The notes under the pieces: generated by a model
The model's database searches: none
What the model saw: only the letters and a program-made list of their open reading frames with translations
Told to the model about the DNA's origin: nothing
Position numbers and translations under genes: made by a program
Part shown: in pieces, positions 17,252 through 26,814 of the stretch
How positions within the stretch are numbered: position 1 is the stretch's first letter
Layout: each line of letters starts with the position of its first letter
Origin: Bacteroidota bacterium
GTDB taxonomy: Bacteria > Bacteroidota > Bacteroidia > Bacteroidales > Porphyromonadaceae
DNA: 64,000 bases
NCBI GenBank assembly: GCA_023395395.1
Contig: JAEWZH010000016.1
Coordinates: forward strand, 28,589 to 92,588
Direction: 5' to 3'

Positions 17252-19087
17252 TTACTCCTCTGACCTATTTTTTTCTCCGACAAATGCCTCTACGATATTG
17301 ACCGCATAGTCTCCTAAACGTTCGTATTCGTCAATAATATCAAGGTAGTAGACAGAGTCTTGGTATGCGTACTTATTAGCCTGAAGATCTTTGAGATTTT
17401 CTGTCACCAGGAACTTGTGCTTGATGTTGAGCGCCTTTTCTAGATCTTGTGAGATAAGTAGCATATTTTGAGAGCTCACATTGTCCTCTAGCACACCAAT
17501 CGTGTGACTGATAATCTCTTCAAGGGTGTCGTGGAGCCCTGCTAGGTGGTTGACGAGGATAGGATTTTCCTTGATACCATCGTCTAGCTGGCGATGGAGG
17601 ATGCGAGCAATCTCGTAGCAAGAGTCTCCGATACTCTCGATTTCGCTAGCGACACGGAGATATTTCTGTACTTTTTGACGAGAGTCTCCGCTCAAATCTC
17701 CTTTGGATAGCTCCGTAAGATATTGGACAATCTCTATCTCGACGCGGTCGCAAATACGTTCGTATTTATCCATACGGGTGTAGATAGCCTCAAATTGATC
17801 TCGCTCATGTGCGTTGCTCAATTCGCGAACCATGTGGAGCATCTGTTGCCCTTTCTGAGCAAAGGAGACGACCTCTTTATTTACTTGGAGAAGTGAAAGC
17901 TCACTGGTCGAGAGCATGCGGGTGGAGAGATACTGTAGATGAGAAAACTCCTTTTTCTCTGCTGCTTTCTTGGAAGGGTGAATTACCTTTTCGCAAATCT
18001 TCACGATGCTTGGGACAAACCAAATCATCACAAGGGTATTTGCGACATTAAACATCGTATGGAATAGCGATAAACCAATGCTGATAGCACCTGCTAGCCC
18101 CTGTATCGATCCTTGGATTCGGCTGAGCTCCGGGTCAAATATCGGATCTCTTCCAGTTATCATCGCTACATCACCGGGTTGAAAACGAGCATTGAGATCG
18201 GTAATCATGGGGAATAGATTACGAGGATCGTGCCCGTCTATGTTCTCTACGATGCCAGAGACTAAGCTTATTGCTGGATAAAATAGGAAGAGCACCCATA
18301 TCACACCAAATACATTGAATAGAGTGTGCGATAGGGCTGCGCGTTTGGCATTGTAATTAGCGCTGAGCGCAGCGAGGTTGGCGGTGATAGTCGTCCCAAT
18401 ATTCTCTCCGAGAATCATCGCAGCTCCCATCTCAAAAGGAATCCATCCTTGGCTGCACATCACAAGCGTGATGGCTACCGTAGCACTGGAGCTCTGTACT
18501 ATAAAGGTGAGGATGGTACCTATAACAAGGAAGATGAGCACGGAGCCAAAACCTAGATTGGTATAGGTCTGTAGGAATGAAAGCGCTTCAGGATTATTCT
18601 GCAAGTCGGGCATGGAGTCTTTGAGAAACTGTAGCCCGAGAAATAGTAGCGAGAAGCCGAGGATAAAGTCGCCCCATGAATTCATCTTAGCTTTCTTAGA
18701 GAAGATGAATGGGATTGCCAACGCAATCAATGGGATTGCAAGTGTACTGATATTGACTTTGAAGCCAAGTAGAGAGATGATCCAAGCCGTAGCTGTAGTA
18801 CCTATATTCGCTCCCATAATGACACTGACCCCTTGAGCTAATGTGAGCAAACTTGCGTTGACAAAGCTGACGGTCATCAGAGTCGTAGCAGATGACGACT
18901 GTATAAGTGCAGTGATAAGAATACCTGTAAATACTCCAAATACACGGTTGGAGGTCATCGCAGAGAGGATGCTCTTCATGCGGTCGCCAGCAACCTTTTG
19001 TAGTCCCTCGCTCATAATCTTCATCCCATAGAGGAATAGACCAAGCGAGCCAATCAGGTAGATAAAGTCAAATATACCGTAATCCAT
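17252..19087 (-). CDS. Na/Pi cotransporter family protein with PhoU-like tail
   Basis: 611-residue inner-membrane protein of the NptA/YjbB family. The two inverted QSSSAT motifs are at Q63 and Q198, each followed by a G(A/E)NIGTT segment, the hallmark of the duplicated Na/Pi cotransport domain. After about residue 390 the protein becomes a soluble helical PhoU-like domain with two antiparallel repeats. It probably moves phosphate driven by sodium. It has its own promoter and terminator, so it is monocistronic. Confidence 0.88.
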   Translation of the reverse strand: MDYGIFDFIYLIGSLGLFLYGMKIMSEGLQKVAGDRMKSILSAMTSNRVFGVFTGILITALIQSSSATTLMTVSFVNASLLTLAQGVSVIMGANIGTTATAWIISLLGFKVNISTLAIPLIALAIPFIFSKKAKMNSWGDFILGFSLLFLGLQFLKDSMPDLQNNPEALSFLQTYTNLGFGSVLIFLVIGTILTFIVQSSSATVAITLVMCSQGWIPFEMGAAMILGENIGTTITANLAALSANYNAKRAALSHTLFNVFGVIWVLFLFYPAISLVSGIVENIDGHDPRNLFPMITDLNARFQPGDVAMITGRDPIFDPELSRIQGSIQGLAGAISIGLSLFHTMFNVANTLVMIWFVPSIVKICEKVIHPSKKAAEKKEFSHLQYLSTRMLSTSELSLLQVNKEVVSFAQKGQQMLHMVRELSNAHERDQFEAIYTRMDKYERICDRVEIEIVQYLTELSKGDLSGDSRQKVQKYLRVASEIESIGDSCYEIARILHRQLDDGIKENPILVNHLAGLHDTLEEIISHTIGVLEDNVSSQNMLLISQDLEKALNIKHKFLVTENLKDLQANKYAYQDSVYYLDIIDEYERLGDYAVNIVEAFVGEKNRSEE

Positions 19088-19123
19088 TTCTTCCTTTTGT
19101 TTCCTTTAGTATAACTCCAATTG

Positions 19124-19155
19124 CAAACTTAGCTAAATCACAACGGAGCAGCAAA
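19124..19155 (-). promoter_or_regulatory. promoter for the Na/Pi cotransporter gene
   Basis: Minus strand: TTTG (19155-19152), 20 bases, TAAGTTTG (19131-19124), about 37 bases before the ATG. Confidence 0.65.
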
Positions 19156-19185
19156 AAAAAGACAAATATTATTATGCACAATAAG

Positions 19186-19231
19186 TATAGGGTCTGATAG
19201 GAGTATATTTATACTTCTACCAGACCCTATA
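19186..19231 (-). terminator. hairpin after pgk
   Basis: TATAGGGTCTG..GAGTATA and TATACTTC..CAGACCCTATA form a long, slightly bulged stem 25 bases past the pgk stop. The downstream minus-strand tract is only moderately T-rich. Confidence 0.65.
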
Positions 19232-19255
19232 CAATCTTTGCATTAGTTTTTCTAC

Positions 19256-20464
19256 TTAATTATTAATAGCAGCAATACCTGGAAGTATTTTGCCTTCAAT
19301 AGCTTCGAGGAGCGCACCACCACCTGTGGATACGTAGCTCATCTCCTCTGCCAGTCCGAACTTATTGACGGCAGCTACTGAGTCTCCACCGCCTACAAGT
19401 GAGTAAGCGCCCTTGGCAGTCGTCTCTGCAATGACTTTTGCCATCGCTTCTGAGCCCTTGGCAAAGGTGTCAAATTCAAAGACGCCGAATGGCCCATTCC
19501 AAAGAATTGTCTTTGAATTGCGAATTACAGCTGCAAACTCTTCTTGGCTCTTTGGACCTATATCCATACCCATCCAGCCATCTGGAATATTATCGCTGTC
19601 GGCAACCTTAGTGTTGGCCTCATTGGAGAAGCTATCTCCGACGATAGAGTCCACACCAAGGAGGAGCTTTACGCCCTTTTCTTTCGCTTGCCTTTCAATT
19701 TCAAGAGCGAGGTCTAGCTTATCGTCTTCACAGATAGAATTTCCGATCTGTCCGCCCTTGGCTTTCATGAAAGTGTAGACCATACCGCCAGTGAGGATCA
19801 AGTTGTCTACCTTATTCATGAGGTTCTCAATAATTTCTATCTTACTAGATACCTTACTCCCTCCCATGATGGCAGTAAATGGGCGCTCTACTTTGTCCAT
19901 TACACGCTCGACAGCAGCGACCTCCTTGCCCATAAGGAATCCAAACATCTTATGTGCACTGTCGAAATAGTCTGCAATCAGTGCAGTAGAAGCGTGAGCA
20001 CGGTGAGCAGTGCCAAAGGCATCATTGACATAGACATCTGCCATCTCGGCTAGCCTTTTGGTAAATGCGGGCTGACCCTCTTTGCCATCACCTTTGCCCT
20101 CTTCTTCAGCGTGAAAACGAAGATTTTCAAGTAGTAGCACCTCTCCATCTTTGAGCTCATTGGCTACTTGGAGTGCTTCGTCACTTACACAGTCGTCTAC
20201 AAACTTTACCGCTGTGCCCAGTAGATCTTCAAGATGTGGTCGGATATAATCAAGGGAAAACTGCTTGTCCACCCCTTTTGGCCTACCCATGTGGCTACCG
20301 ATAATCAGACGACCACCATCCTTCTGAATCTTCTGGAGTGTGGGCATCGCTGCACGCATACGGGTATCGTCGGTAATCTGTTTGTCTTCATCCATCGGGA
20401 CATTAAAGTCTACGCGCACAAATACACGCTTGCCCCTAAAGTCAAAATTCTCAATATTAGCCAT
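19256..20464 (-). CDS. pgk: phosphoglycerate kinase
   Basis: Glycolytic enzyme that transfers phosphate from 1,3-bisphosphoglycerate to ADP. It has 402 residues from the ATG at 20464; a GTG immediately upstream is in frame but unnecessary. Signature RVDFNVPMD is near the N-terminus; GSHMGRP, the AIMGGSKVSSK hinge and the C-terminal nucleotide site SLVGGGDS are all present. No adjacent glycolytic gene. Monocistronic by its own promoter motif and terminator. Confidence 0.97.
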   Translation of the reverse strand: MANIENFDFRGKRVFVRVDFNVPMDEDKQITDDTRMRAAMPTLQKIQKDGGRLIIGSHMGRPKGVDKQFSLDYIRPHLEDLLGTAVKFVDDCVSDEALQVANELKDGEVLLLENLRFHAEEEGKGDGKEGQPAFTKRLAEMADVYVNDAFGTAHRAHASTALIADYFDSAHKMFGFLMGKEVAAVERVMDKVERPFTAIMGGSKVSSKIEIIENLMNKVDNLILTGGMVYTFMKAKGGQIGNSICEDDKLDLALEIERQAKEKGVKLLLGVDSIVGDSFSNEANTKVADSDNIPDGWMGMDIGPKSQEEFAAVIRNSKTILWNGPFGVFEFDTFAKGSEAMAKVIAETTAKGAYSLVGGGDSVAAVNKFGLAEEMSYVSTGGGALLEAIEGKILPGIAAINN

Positions 20465-20509
20465 CACTAATTGAATTTATAATTGTTGAATCATTTACCT
20501 AATCGCTCG

Positions 20510-20517
20510 CAAATATA
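20510..20517 (-). promoter_or_regulatory. candidate -7 element for pgk
   Basis: Minus strand TATATTTG, about 46 bases before the ATG. No exact TTG at the expected -33 position. Confidence 0.4.
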
Positions 20518-20545
20518 ACGATTATTTTAGTGCCATACTCGCCCT

Positions 20546-22222
20546 TTATAATAGAAATATGATCATGAGTTGAGCAGCGAGCACTCTTAGAAACATCGTT
20601 AGCGGATAGACAGTAGCGTAGCTTACTGATGATGACTCATTGTCAGATAGGCTATTGGCATAAGCTAGGGCAGGGGGGTCTGTAGTGGCACCAGCCATCA
20701 TACCTACGAGCTGCAGGTAGTTAATCTTCAATACAAAGCGACCGATAATCCCTACCACCAGCAGAGGCGTCATAGTGATCAGAAGCCCATAGCCTACCCA
20801 TGCTAGACCACCTTGATGGATGATGGTGTCCATAAATCCATTGCCGGCATTGATGCCGACGCATGCGAGAAAGATGCTGATACCCATTTCTCGTAAAATC
20901 AGGTTGGCACTAGTTGTAGTATAAGCCACCAGATGAGCTTTGTAGCCGAAGCGAGCGATAAATATAGCGACGATGAGAGGACCGCCTGCCAATCCGAGCT
21001 TTACGGGCTGAGGAATGCCCGGAAATGCAATAGGGATGGAGCCAAGGACGATTCCAAGTACTATCCCCAGAAATATGGTAAAGAGGTTGGGTTCGTCTAG
21101 TCGCTTCACAGAGTTCCCAAAAATAGGGATTACACTCTCAATTGCGGCATCACTCCCCACTACATTGAGTCTATCTCCGTATTGGAGTATAAAGTTGGGC
21201 GAAGCCACTATCTCTACGCCCGACCGATAGATACGGGTGACATTGACCGCATATAGTGCCCTGAGATTGAGACTTTGGAGGCTCTTTCCATTGACTTCTT
21301 TCCTCGTCACTACGACTTTACGGGCAATGTATTTTGAGTTCTCTGGAATCCAACGCTTGCGATCTATGTGAAGTTCTCGCCCTACGGTCATGATGAGTGC
21401 ATCGACGTTGGGTTGCTCTGTAATGACGAAAATTTTGTCTCCCTCCTCGAGGATTGTACTGGTGACTGCTATTTGTATCTCATCGGTAGACTTTTTCCAT
21501 ATCCTAGAGACGACGAAGTGACGATCGCGGAGTAGCCCCGTAAGAGCTTCTACATTGCATCCAAAAAGAGATGGGTTTTGAACTTCCAAGGATAGAGGCA
21601 CGGCAGAGAGCTCCTCCTCTGCGCGCGCTTCCTCTAGCTGTTGCTCCTCCCTAATTATATTGACTTTAGCTATAGACTTGATGATGACCATAGATAGGAT
21701 AATACCTACCACACCGAGGGGGTAGGCTACAGCATAGCCCATTCCGATAGAGGAATCAGCCTGCCCTGTGATGTCATTAAACGCCTGCTGAGCAGCACCA
21801 AGTCCGGGAGTGTTGGTAATGGCTCCGCTCATAATGCCTACCATCGTCTGTATAGGCACCCCAGAGAGAAAGTGGATGGCGATAGTTACCCCTACCGCTA
21901 ATGCCACATTGAGGATAGCAAGGAGGTTGAGGCGACGACCGCCCTTTCTGAAGTTGCTAAAAAAGCTGGGCCCCACTTGCAGACCAATCGCAAAGACAAA
22001 GAGAATGAGCCCAAATTCTTGAAAGAAGTGCAAGACTTCACCATCCACCTTCATTCCCAGTTCTCCTATCAAGATGCCAGTGAAGAGGATGAAAGTAGCA
22101 CCGAGAGAGATGCCAAAGACCTTCACCCTACCGAGCAAAATCCCAGTCATTATTGTGAGTGCCAAGACCAGAAGGGAGTGGGCTACGCCCCCTCCAAAGA
22201 GTAGTTCTTCAATCCAAACCAT
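20546..22222 (-). CDS. AspT/YidE-YbjL-like transporter with tandem TrkA-C domains
   Basis: 558-residue membrane protein. Two hydrophobic halves, each an AspT/YidE duplication domain (about residues 15-185 and 385-555), flank two cytosolic TrkA-C (RCK_C) modules at about 200-370. The conserved MSGAITNTPGLGAA in the first half is mirrored by MMAGATTDPPALAYA in the second. AspT of lactobacilli exchanges aspartate and alanine; the substrate here is not known. Starts MVWIEELLFGGG, which fits the family. Confidence 0.82.
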   Translation of the reverse strand: MVWIEELLFGGGVAHSLLVLALTIMTGILLGRVKVFGISLGATFILFTGILIGELGMKVDGEVLHFFQEFGLILFVFAIGLQVGPSFFSNFRKGGRRLNLLAILNVALAVGVTIAIHFLSGVPIQTMVGIMSGAITNTPGLGAAQQAFNDITGQADSSIGMGYAVAYPLGVVGIILSMVIIKSIAKVNIIREEQQLEEARAEEELSAVPLSLEVQNPSLFGCNVEALTGLLRDRHFVVSRIWKKSTDEIQIAVTSTILEEGDKIFVITEQPNVDALIMTVGRELHIDRKRWIPENSKYIARKVVVTRKEVNGKSLQSLNLRALYAVNVTRIYRSGVEIVASPNFILQYGDRLNVVGSDAAIESVIPIFGNSVKRLDEPNLFTIFLGIVLGIVLGSIPIAFPGIPQPVKLGLAGGPLIVAIFIARFGYKAHLVAYTTTSANLILREMGISIFLACVGINAGNGFMDTIIHQGGLAWVGYGLLITMTPLLVVGIIGRFVLKINYLQLVGMMAGATTDPPALAYANSLSDNESSSVSYATVYPLTMFLRVLAAQLMIIFLL

Positions 22223-22778
22223 AGATTATAAATATGATGTCTTTAGTGACGGTTGCACAAAGGTACCCAATTCTTTGATATCACCGATGATTGACGGTGG
22301 ACTCCTGACACATTAAATATATCAGAGAGACTATCTCAGAAAAAAGTCAAATAAATATTGTGTATGTTTTATTAATTATTAGTGTGCTTTATCTAATAGG
22401 ACGATAGAAAACGGCTTGACAGAAACAATAGTTATGGGATTTGGAAGACGAGTAATGATGCTCTCTTTTTTGTGAAGGTTATCACACAATCAAGATGTTT
22501 CAAGGCTTGCAATGGGTTCTCGGAGCAGATAGATTTACTCACTGATTGATATTCCCTCTAAACGCTCATCAACAAGGAGTTGAATAAAGGAGTAAAGGCA
22601 ATGGAGAGCCTGCAAGGGATGGAGTGTTGATGTTCGAGATTCTGTATTTGGAAACATAGTACCACTTGAGCACCCGCTCCATTAAGGAGTGCGTCAATTA
22701 TTCCATTAGCTTTGGGAAGTCGCCATCCAAAATATTTAGACCTACTCAAGACCCCCAGCACATCCTCCTATCGAAATA
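22223..22778. other. 556-base gap upstream of the AspT-like gene
   Basis: Apart from a candidate -7 element near 22258 I see no gene here. A 67-codon minus-strand frame at 22558-22761 lacks an ATG start and resembles nothing I recognise. The region lies immediately downstream of the hybrid-kinase gene and could hold a decayed gene. Confidence 0.4.
22258..22265 (-). promoter_or_regulatory. candidate -7 element for the AspT-like gene
   Basis: Minus strand TACCTTTG about 36 bases upstream of the ATG; no convincing -33 element. Confidence 0.4.
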
Positions 22779-25766
22779 CTACGATTTAGTCTTTTCTCTT
22801 CGGTACTCCAATGGTGTGACGCCAAAGGTCTTGCGGAAGGCGTGATAAAAACTGGTCTTAAGTTCAAAACCACACTCTTCAGAAATCTCGTCAATAGACA
22901 TTGATGGATTGTTTTGCAAGAGTTGCCTTGCTTTGGTCATCTTTATCTTAAGGATAAAGGTGCTAGGGCTTTCGCCGGTTAGCGCTGTGATTTTACGGTG
23001 GAACTGACGCGTACTTAGGTGGAGCTTATCGGCTAAGGTATTGACATCCAGTTGGCGTTGGTTGAGGAGTATGTAGATAATGTCTGTAGTCTTTGCGAGG
23101 AAGCGCTGATCTGCCTCAGATAGTGTCATGACTTTTTCTGGGCATTCACAATCTTTGCTTTTCGGATCAGAGGTTGAGTCAACCGGTTGAGGCTGAGATG
23201 CTCCGATTGTCAACGAGGCAAACTTATGGTGTAGATAGCTGTAGCGCTCAAGTGTCTTAGCCACCAAAATCTTCAGTTCGTCATTACTGAATGGTTTGGT
23301 TATATAGGCATCGACACCCACTTCAAGCCCTTTGATTCTATCTGCCTCGCTTGTCATAGCAGTGACTGCAATGATAGGAATATGGCTGATGATCTCATTC
23401 ATGCGTACTTGCTTGATCAATTCATGTCCCGACATTCCTGGCATCATCAAGTCGGTAAGAATCAAGTCGGGAACGAGATCGACTGCTTTGACGAGACCTT
23501 CTTCTCCATTTCGGGCAAAGGCGAGATCATATTGTTGATTGAAGATATCACCTATATACTTGGCAATGTCGTAATTATCTTCGACTATGAGTAGGAGTTG
23601 TCGATCGTCTTCCGTACTCACAGAGTCGATGGGGAGATCTGATTGTTTGTGTATGTATGGGATATTACTCCACTGGATCATCTGCTCTTTGCCTATTTTC
23701 TCTTTGACCTGGTTGCGTATCGATGCGGAGAGGTGAAAAATGGTTCCTTTGCCTACCTCGCTTTCTACGGTTATGGTACCACCTAGAGTATCCATGATCT
23801 GCTTGACCATTGCCAATCCTACTCCCGTTCCAATATTATTGGAGTCGTGAGTCCTCTGGAAAAAAGGTTCAAAGATATGTGTTAGGAGATCCTCATCCAT
23901 GCCGACCCCCGAATCTAAGACATCGATGTAGAGGGTATTTTGTTCGCGCCACAAGAGGATTGAAATGCGTCCATAGTCTGGGGTAGACTTAAATGAATTA
24001 GAAATCAGATTGTTGATGACCTTATTGAGGTAATCGGGGATGTAGTCCATATTCACCTGAGATTTGGGAATATACTGTAGCGTGATGTTTCGGATCTTGG
24101 CATATTGTCTGTAGCTCTCGACGATGGTCATGATATGTGTGGTGATGTCACCATTGCGCCAGTCAGGATTACCGATAGCCGATTTGATCTTGGAAATGTC
24201 GAGGAGTTGGTTGATCAGTTTTAGGAGCGCATTACCTTGGCGTTCGATAGACTGAGCTTTGGCAATGACTTGTTCGTCTTTTTCTTCATTTTGGATGCCT
24301 TGGCTGAGCCCAAGGATTACGGTTAGTGGGGTACGAAATTCGTGGGTGATATTGGTAAAGAAGGCCTCACGCATCTTTGACAGCTTCTTGAGCTCGATGT
24401 GGTTTTTCCGTCTCAGACGGATGGTATATAGAAGGGATAAGACGACCACAATAAAGAAGACAAATCCAGCCCCCAAGATTGTGTATGCCAGGCGTCGGGT
24501 GTTGATCTCCTTTTCGATTCTCTGGCGCACCTCGTCCATTATTTGATTTTGTCGGTTGCGTTCGATATTGAGGCTAGTATTTTGGATGCGGTTGATCTTC
24601 TCCATATTTAGGAGACTATCTCGATAGATGAGTGCTTGCTCGTGGTAAGCCAAAGCTTGGGGGTAGTTGCCGTTGGACTTCTGATACTGGTAAAGGATGG
24701 CGTATATATCTGCTAAGTGTTCATTGCTTTTGATGCGCTCGGCCATATTCTTGGCCTCCATGATTTCCCTGTCCGCTTCACTTCCGTTGCCGAGGATATA
24801 GTGGATGCGAGCTAGGGCAATCAGCGAAGTAAGTGCATGCCACTCGTCCTTGGATTCTTTCATCAAGTCGTACGCCTCATTATAGGATTGTAGTGCTAAG
24901 TCATACTTTTCGCTTTTCTCGTAAAGCGAACCGAAATAGGTATGGCAGAGGGAGATGCCCAAGGTATTGTTGGCAGCTTGGTTGAAATCCATCGATTTGC
25001 GGTAGTAAACCCAAGCGGAGTCTGTCTCGCCATTGTGCTCAAAGATAGCACCGAGGTTTGCATAGTTGATGGCTTGACCTACTTTGTTATCGAGATCTTT
25101 TTCGATCTGGAGTGATTGCCTAAATGCGCTGTCAGCTCTCTCGTAGTTGCCGATGGTAAGGTAAAGGTTGCCAAGACCATTGAGAGAGACCGCTTTATTT
25201 TTGAATGCTACATAGGAGGTGTCAGATGATGCTTCGCACATCTTATAAGCTAGATAGTGGTACTCTTGGGCTACGTCGAGGATCCCCATACGACGGTAGT
25301 TGGTCCCTATATTATTGAGGGCTTGTATCCATTCGAGTGTATCATGCAGGGCTTCGGCAAGGATCAGACTTCTGCTGTGCGCTCTTAGGGCTTCGTCAAA
25401 TTTGCTATCGTTGCGGTACTGCCGCCCTAGTTCTCTAAGTGCCACTATACTGCCAAGCTTATCCCCAGAGGCTTCCATTTCTCGTTGGATAAGCTCCAGA
25501 GAGTCAATGTCCTTAATGGCGTATATTGTCGCTTCGATGGCTTGGCGCTGGCTCATGGTAATAGGGGTATCTTTGGGGCGACAACTTGGAGATAATACCA
25601 CGAATATACCAAGCAGCACCACAAGAACAGGCCATCTGAAGACTTCATATTCGCTGCGTGAGGGGCAGGAGCAATAGTGACAGGGGAATGGTCGGTCTTC
25701 AGCTTGACTCCTCCCCCTAGTCAAGACAGGATTGTGGGGATATCGGGCAGGTTTATTATTGCTCAT
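22779..25766 (-). CDS. TPR hybrid histidine kinase / response regulator with AraC-type output
   Basis: Whole two-component pathway in one polypeptide of 995 residues. Order: hydrophobic segment ending in LSPSC (45-62), TPR repeats (about 105-376), transmembrane helix (427-448), HisKA with phospho-acceptor H475 (NITHEFRTPL), HATPase (NNLISNSF, DSGVGM, GTGVGLAM), receiver with phospho-acceptor D772 (LILTDLMMPG), and a C-terminal AraC HTH (885-991). The ATG at 25766 is preferred because a perfect promoter lies at 25803-25833; a longer frame to 25838 would begin upstream of that promoter. It is divergent from the fimbrial locus. P. gingivalis FimS also has a TPR sensor region and controls fimA with FimR, so this protein is the obvious candidate regulator here, by inference. 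The first 40 residues are odd, with CHYCSC. Confidence 0.9.
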   Translation of the reverse strand: MSNNKPARYPHNPVLTRGRSQAEDRPFPCHYCSCPSRSEYEVFRWPVLVVLLGIFVVLSPSCRPKDTPITMSQRQAIEATIYAIKDIDSLELIQREMEASGDKLGSIVALRELGRQYRNDSKFDEALRAHSRSLILAEALHDTLEWIQALNNIGTNYRRMGILDVAQEYHYLAYKMCEASSDTSYVAFKNKAVSLNGLGNLYLTIGNYERADSAFRQSLQIEKDLDNKVGQAINYANLGAIFEHNGETDSAWVYYRKSMDFNQAANNTLGISLCHTYFGSLYEKSEKYDLALQSYNEAYDLMKESKDEWHALTSLIALARIHYILGNGSEADREIMEAKNMAERIKSNEHLADIYAILYQYQKSNGNYPQALAYHEQALIYRDSLLNMEKINRIQNTSLNIERNRQNQIMDEVRQRIEKEINTRRLAYTILGAGFVFFIVVVLSLLYTIRLRRKNHIELKKLSKMREAFFTNITHEFRTPLTVILGLSQGIQNEEKDEQVIAKAQSIERQGNALLKLINQLLDISKIKSAIGNPDWRNGDITTHIMTIVESYRQYAKIRNITLQYIPKSQVNMDYIPDYLNKVINNLISNSFKSTPDYGRISILLWREQNTLYIDVLDSGVGMDEDLLTHIFEPFFQRTHDSNNIGTGVGLAMVKQIMDTLGGTITVESEVGKGTIFHLSASIRNQVKEKIGKEQMIQWSNIPYIHKQSDLPIDSVSTEDDRQLLLIVEDNYDIAKYIGDIFNQQYDLAFARNGEEGLVKAVDLVPDLILTDLMMPGMSGHELIKQVRMNEIISHIPIIAVTAMTSEADRIKGLEVGVDAYITKPFSNDELKILVAKTLERYSYLHHKFASLTIGASQPQPVDSTSDPKSKDCECPEKVMTLSEADQRFLAKTTDIIYILLNQRQLDVNTLADKLHLSTRQFHRKITALTGESPSTFILKIKMTKARQLLQNNPSMSIDEISEECGFELKTSFYHAFRKTFGVTPLEYRREKTKS

Positions 25767-25802
25767 CGTACATTTAGTAATCTGTATTAATGGATTACAA
25801 AA

Positions 25803-25833
25803 CAAAGGTAAAGAAAATTTATTAACACCCAAA
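25803..25833 (-). promoter_or_regulatory. promoter for the hybrid kinase gene
   Basis: Minus strand: TTTG (25833-25830), 19 bases, TACCTTTG (25810-25803). The implied leader is about 30 bases and fixes the start codon at 25766. Confidence 0.65.
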
Positions 25834-25838
25834 AACAA

Positions 25839-26211
25839 CTGCTTCTAGACGTTGCCCACATATTTCTATGCTTGTCGCTCTAAAATCTGGAATACTTCGA
25901 GGTAGAGAGTGACAATATGCATATCTTTTTCTATCGATATAAAGTAGATTGTGGTAGGTATTGTTCTTGTTTATTGTGTGAAAATCAATATATTGTCATA
26001 GTTGTTTGTCCGATATAAACAATGCAAGCAACCGGCGTTTAGTCCTTTTGCGGCAATTTGTCGTCTGAAAATAACAACTCTAAGAGATGGCACACATCTA
26101 AATTTGCTGTAGAAAATATTACAGGCGTTAATATTTTGTAACTTTATAATCAATTAAAATACGTGTGATCTCAGCACACCTTGTAAAACACCATATAAAG
26201 ATAAATAGAGT
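25839..26211. other. divergent intergenic region between the hybrid kinase and the fim locus
   Basis: 373 AT-rich bases with no coding potential. It should hold the fim-locus promoter and regulator sites. TTGTTT and AAACAA, separated by 9 bases, form a small inverted repeat near 26000-26022. The best -7 match toward the fim genes is at 26099. Confidence 0.45.
26099..26106 (+). promoter_or_regulatory. candidate -7 element for the fim locus
   Basis: TAAATTTG matches TAnnTTTG, but no TTG lies at the usual distance. A second weaker site, TAACTTTA, is at 26139-26146. Loss of the -33 element would fit an activator-dependent promoter. Confidence 0.25.
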
Positions 26212-26787
26212 ATGAAACGAAAGTTTGTCCTATTGACGATTCTACTAATGACTATAGGTTGGGGTGCACAAGCCCAATCTGTGGGGGTGAAGACCAATTT
26301 AGCCTATCTCAGTACGATGACACCTAATTTGGGCTTCGAGTTCAGGTTGGCTAACCGCTGGACACTTGATCTAAGTGGGGGCTACAATCCATTTGACCTC
26401 AATAAGGAGACAGGAAAGAAGTGGAAGCACTGGTCTGCTCTGCCTGAGATTCGTTATTATCTATGTGAGGCTTTTAATGGTCACTTTTTTGGGCTTCATG
26501 GTCAGGTCGGATTTCTCAATGCGAGCAACCTGAATATCCCTTTTAACCCCTTTAAGGGACTCAAGGATTACCGCTATCAAGGGTGGATGTATGGAGGCGG
26601 TCTCACCTATGGGTATGAGTTTCTATTGGGCAAGCATTGGAATCTAGAGGCCTCTGTCTCTGCTGGTTATTTGATGTTTGACTATACCAAGTACAATTGT
26701 GGCCATTGTGGTACAGAGTTAGGTTCGGGCAAGAAAAACTATTTCGGCCCTACCAAGGCGACCCTTTCTTTGATTTATCTTTTCTAG
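26212..26787 (+). CDS. DUF3575 outer-membrane beta-barrel, first gene of the fim locus (fimX position)
   Basis: 191 residues: signal peptide ending WGAQAQ, then a small barrel with alternating strands and a C-terminal SLIYLF ending in phenylalanine, as expected for insertion by the BAM machinery. A CGHCG cysteine pair sits in the last quarter and is conserved as CAHCG in the paralogue at 36550-37146. By order this gene and the next correspond to the two genes upstream of fimA in P. gingivalis (fimX, pgmA). The biochemical role is unknown. 27 bases separate it from the next gene. Confidence 0.75.
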   Translation: MKRKFVLLTILLMTIGWGAQAQSVGVKTNLAYLSTMTPNLGFEFRLANRWTLDLSGGYNPFDLNKETGKKWKHWSALPEIRYYLCEAFNGHFFGLHGQVGFLNASNLNIPFNPFKGLKDYRYQGWMYGGGLTYGYEFLLGKHWNLEASVSAGYLMFDYTKYNCGHCGTELGSGKKNYFGPTKATLSLIYLF

Positions 26788-26814
26788 TAAACGTAATACC
26801 TATAGAGAATAAGT

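Noticed and set aside
22558..22761. 67-codon minus-strand frame that could be a transposase remnant
   Set aside because: No ATG start, no catalytic motif, no inverted repeats nearby and no recognisable family.
25767..25838. Longer N-terminus for the hybrid kinase
   Set aside because: A perfect -33/-7 promoter lies within and downstream of that start, so the transcript would not include it.
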